Positions 6,701-7,875 of a stretch of 7,875 nt of DNA are shown here, in pieces. A program made the position numbers and the translations under genes. The stretch's first letter is position 1. The number at the start of each line of letters is the position of its first letter. Location of the stretch: assembly GCA_023460615.1 (NCBI GenBank), contig JAEWPL010000157.1, forward strand, positions 1-7,875, given 5' to 3'. The notes beneath the pieces were generated by a model. That model was not told where the DNA came from. It searched no databases and saw only the letters and a list, made by a program, of their open reading frames with translations. The DNA is from Pseudomonadota bacterium (GTDB taxonomy: Bacteria; Pseudomonadota; Gammaproteobacteria; Enterobacterales; Succinivibrionaceae).

Positions 6701-7875
6701 ATGAACTGTGAAGGTATTTTTCATAAATGCGGTTTTAATGACTGCTATGCTTTAAATGAGGAAGAGCTAGTCATCAATTTACATGCTAATAAGAGCGTAG
6801 ATAAGGTTTTAATTTATTACGAAGATCCTTACCTTAACGACTGTGCTGTAGGTGCTCCATGGGATGGTATCGAAAAATCAATGAAACTTGATTTAGAGCT
6901 TCGTTATGAGAATATTTGGACTATTACTTTAAAGCCAAAATTCAAGCGCTTGATGTACTACTTTGTAGTCTTTTCAAAAGATGAGAGTAGGTATGTTTAC
7001 GAAAATGGTGTTACTAAGAATAATCAATACTACAAACACTATTTTAAATTTGGTTGGATGAATGATTCTGATATTTTTAAAGTACCTAAGTGGGTTGAGA
7101 ACACTATTTGGTATCAAATCTTCCCAGAGCGTTTTGCAACATCTGGTAGTCCAAAATCCCATCCACTACTAGCTTGGGATGACACTAAGTCAATTGATAG
7201 ACATTGCTTCTATGGTGGTGATATTAAAGGCGCTACTACTAAGCTTGAGTATTTAAAAGATCTTGGTGTGACAGGTGTCTATTTCAATCCTATCTTTGAG
7301 TCTACTGAAAATCATAAATACAACACCACAGACTATACCAAAATTGATAAAGATTTTGGTGATGACAAGGATATGCAAGAGTTTATTTCAAAAGCTCATA
7401 GCCTTGGTATTAAGGTCATGATTGATGCTGTGTTTAACCATTCTGGCACTAACTTTTTTGCTTGGCAGGATGTTTTAAAACACGGTAAAGACTCCGCCTA
7501 TTTTGATTGGTTCTATATCAATGATCTTAGCAATTTAACTCAAAAAAAGAGTACTAAAGATGGCAGATATTTTACTTTTGCTTTTGTAGAAGAAATGCCT
7601 AAATTGAATACTAACAATCCAAAGGTAGTTCAGTACTTTTTAGACGTTACTAAAGATTGGCTAAATAGATGGGATCTAGATGGTATTCGTTTTGATGTGG
7701 GTAATGAGATATCACATTCTTTTATCAAGACTTTGCGTAGCCACTTAAAGTCAATAAAGCCTGATATTTACTTACTAGGTGAGATTTGGATGGACTCCTC
7801 AATGTACATGATGGGGGATGAATATGATTCAGTGATGAATTATCCTTTCTTGCAAAGTGTTGGTAATTTCTTCTT
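6701..7875 (+). CDS. GH13 alpha-glucan hydrolase, neopullulanase / cyclomaltodextrinase / maltogenic amylase type (3' end outside the window)
   Basis: Hydrolyses alpha-glucosidic bonds in maltodextrins, cyclodextrins or pullulan. The first 391 codons are present. Residues 1 to about 125 form the N-terminal domain typical of the GH13_20 group (CBM34-like), including YEDPY (40-44). The catalytic barrel starts at IWYQIFPERF (136-145) and continues with FYGGDIKG (170-177), region I DAVFNH (242-247), MPKLN (299-303), region II GIRFDVGNE (328-336) with nucleophile D332 and R330, and region III LLGEIW (358-363) with acid/base E361. The third catalytic Asp and the C-terminal domain lie beyond the window. 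The family is usually about 580-590 residues, so roughly a third is missing. No signal peptide is seen (MNCEGIFHKC start), so it should act in the cytoplasm on imported oligosaccharides. The ATG start is supported by GAGGA 8 nt upstream. The AraC-family gene is divergent and is the likely regulator. The exact substrate among the three closely related activities cannot be decided. Confidence 0.93.
   Translation, partial: MNCEGIFHKCGFNDCYALNEEELVINLHANKSVDKVLIYYEDPYLNDCAVGAPWDGIEKSMKLDLELRYENIWTITLKPKFKRLMYYFVVFSKDESRYVYENGVTKNNQYYKHYFKFGWMNDSDIFKVPKWVENTIWYQIFPERFATSGSPKSHPLLAWDDTKSIDRHCFYGGDIKGATTKLEYLKDLGVTGVYFNPIFESTENHKYNTTDYTKIDKDFGDDKDMQEFISKAHSLGIKVMIDAVFNHSGTNFFAWQDVLKHGKDSAYFDWFYINDLSNLTQKKSTKDGRYFTFAFVEEMPKLNTNNPKVVQYFLDVTKDWLNRWDLDGIRFDVGNEISHSFIKTLRSHLKSIKPDIYLLGEIWMDSSMYMMGDEYDSVMNYPFLQSVGNFF

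Noticed and set aside
6974..7162. Open frame of 62 codons on the - strand with a hydrophobic C-terminus
   Set aside because: It is antisense to the well-supported GH13 frame, including the conserved IWYQIFPERF region, so it is not a believable membrane peptide gene.

Overview
The window comes from a low-GC bacterial chromosome. The 40-residue tail of elongation factor Tu at the left edge has proteobacterial-looking signatures (LIHPVAM, RTVGAGVV rather than RTVGSGVV), so a low-GC Gram-negative host, possibly a gut or rumen gammaproteobacterium, is my best guess. That is inference from one short fragment. The standard genetic code fits every frame.

Layout from left to right: (1) the 3' end of tuf on the + strand, followed by a perfect 12-bp hairpin flanked by A and T runs. 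This hairpin can terminate transcription from both sides. (2) A two-gene operon on the - strand, read from 5559 down to 218. The first gene encodes a 1159-residue protein with a long coiled coil and an AAA+ NTPase domain of the McrB/MoxR-like type. The second, 8 bp further on, encodes a 617-residue DUF2357-type protein with a PD-(D/E)xK nuclease core, in the position McrC occupies in McrBC. (3) A hairpin and an AT-rich promoter region. (4) An AraC-family regulator with an N-terminal cupin, also on the - strand. (5) A 144-bp divergent intergenic region with two TATTGTG direct repeats 22 bp apart. (6) On the + strand, the first 391 codons of a GH13 neopullulanase / cyclomaltodextrinase-type enzyme that runs off the right edge.

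Two functional units are visible. The AAA+/nuclease pair looks like a McrBC-related, probably antiviral, NTP-driven restriction system. Its large N-terminal half matches no domain I recognise, and its sensor-1 region differs from the McrB GTPase signature. The AraC regulator and GH13 enzyme look like a sugar-responsive maltodextrin catabolism unit with a shared control region. Every gap between genes is shorter than 150 bp, and I found no tRNA, rRNA, CRISPR array, insertion sequence or riboswitch.
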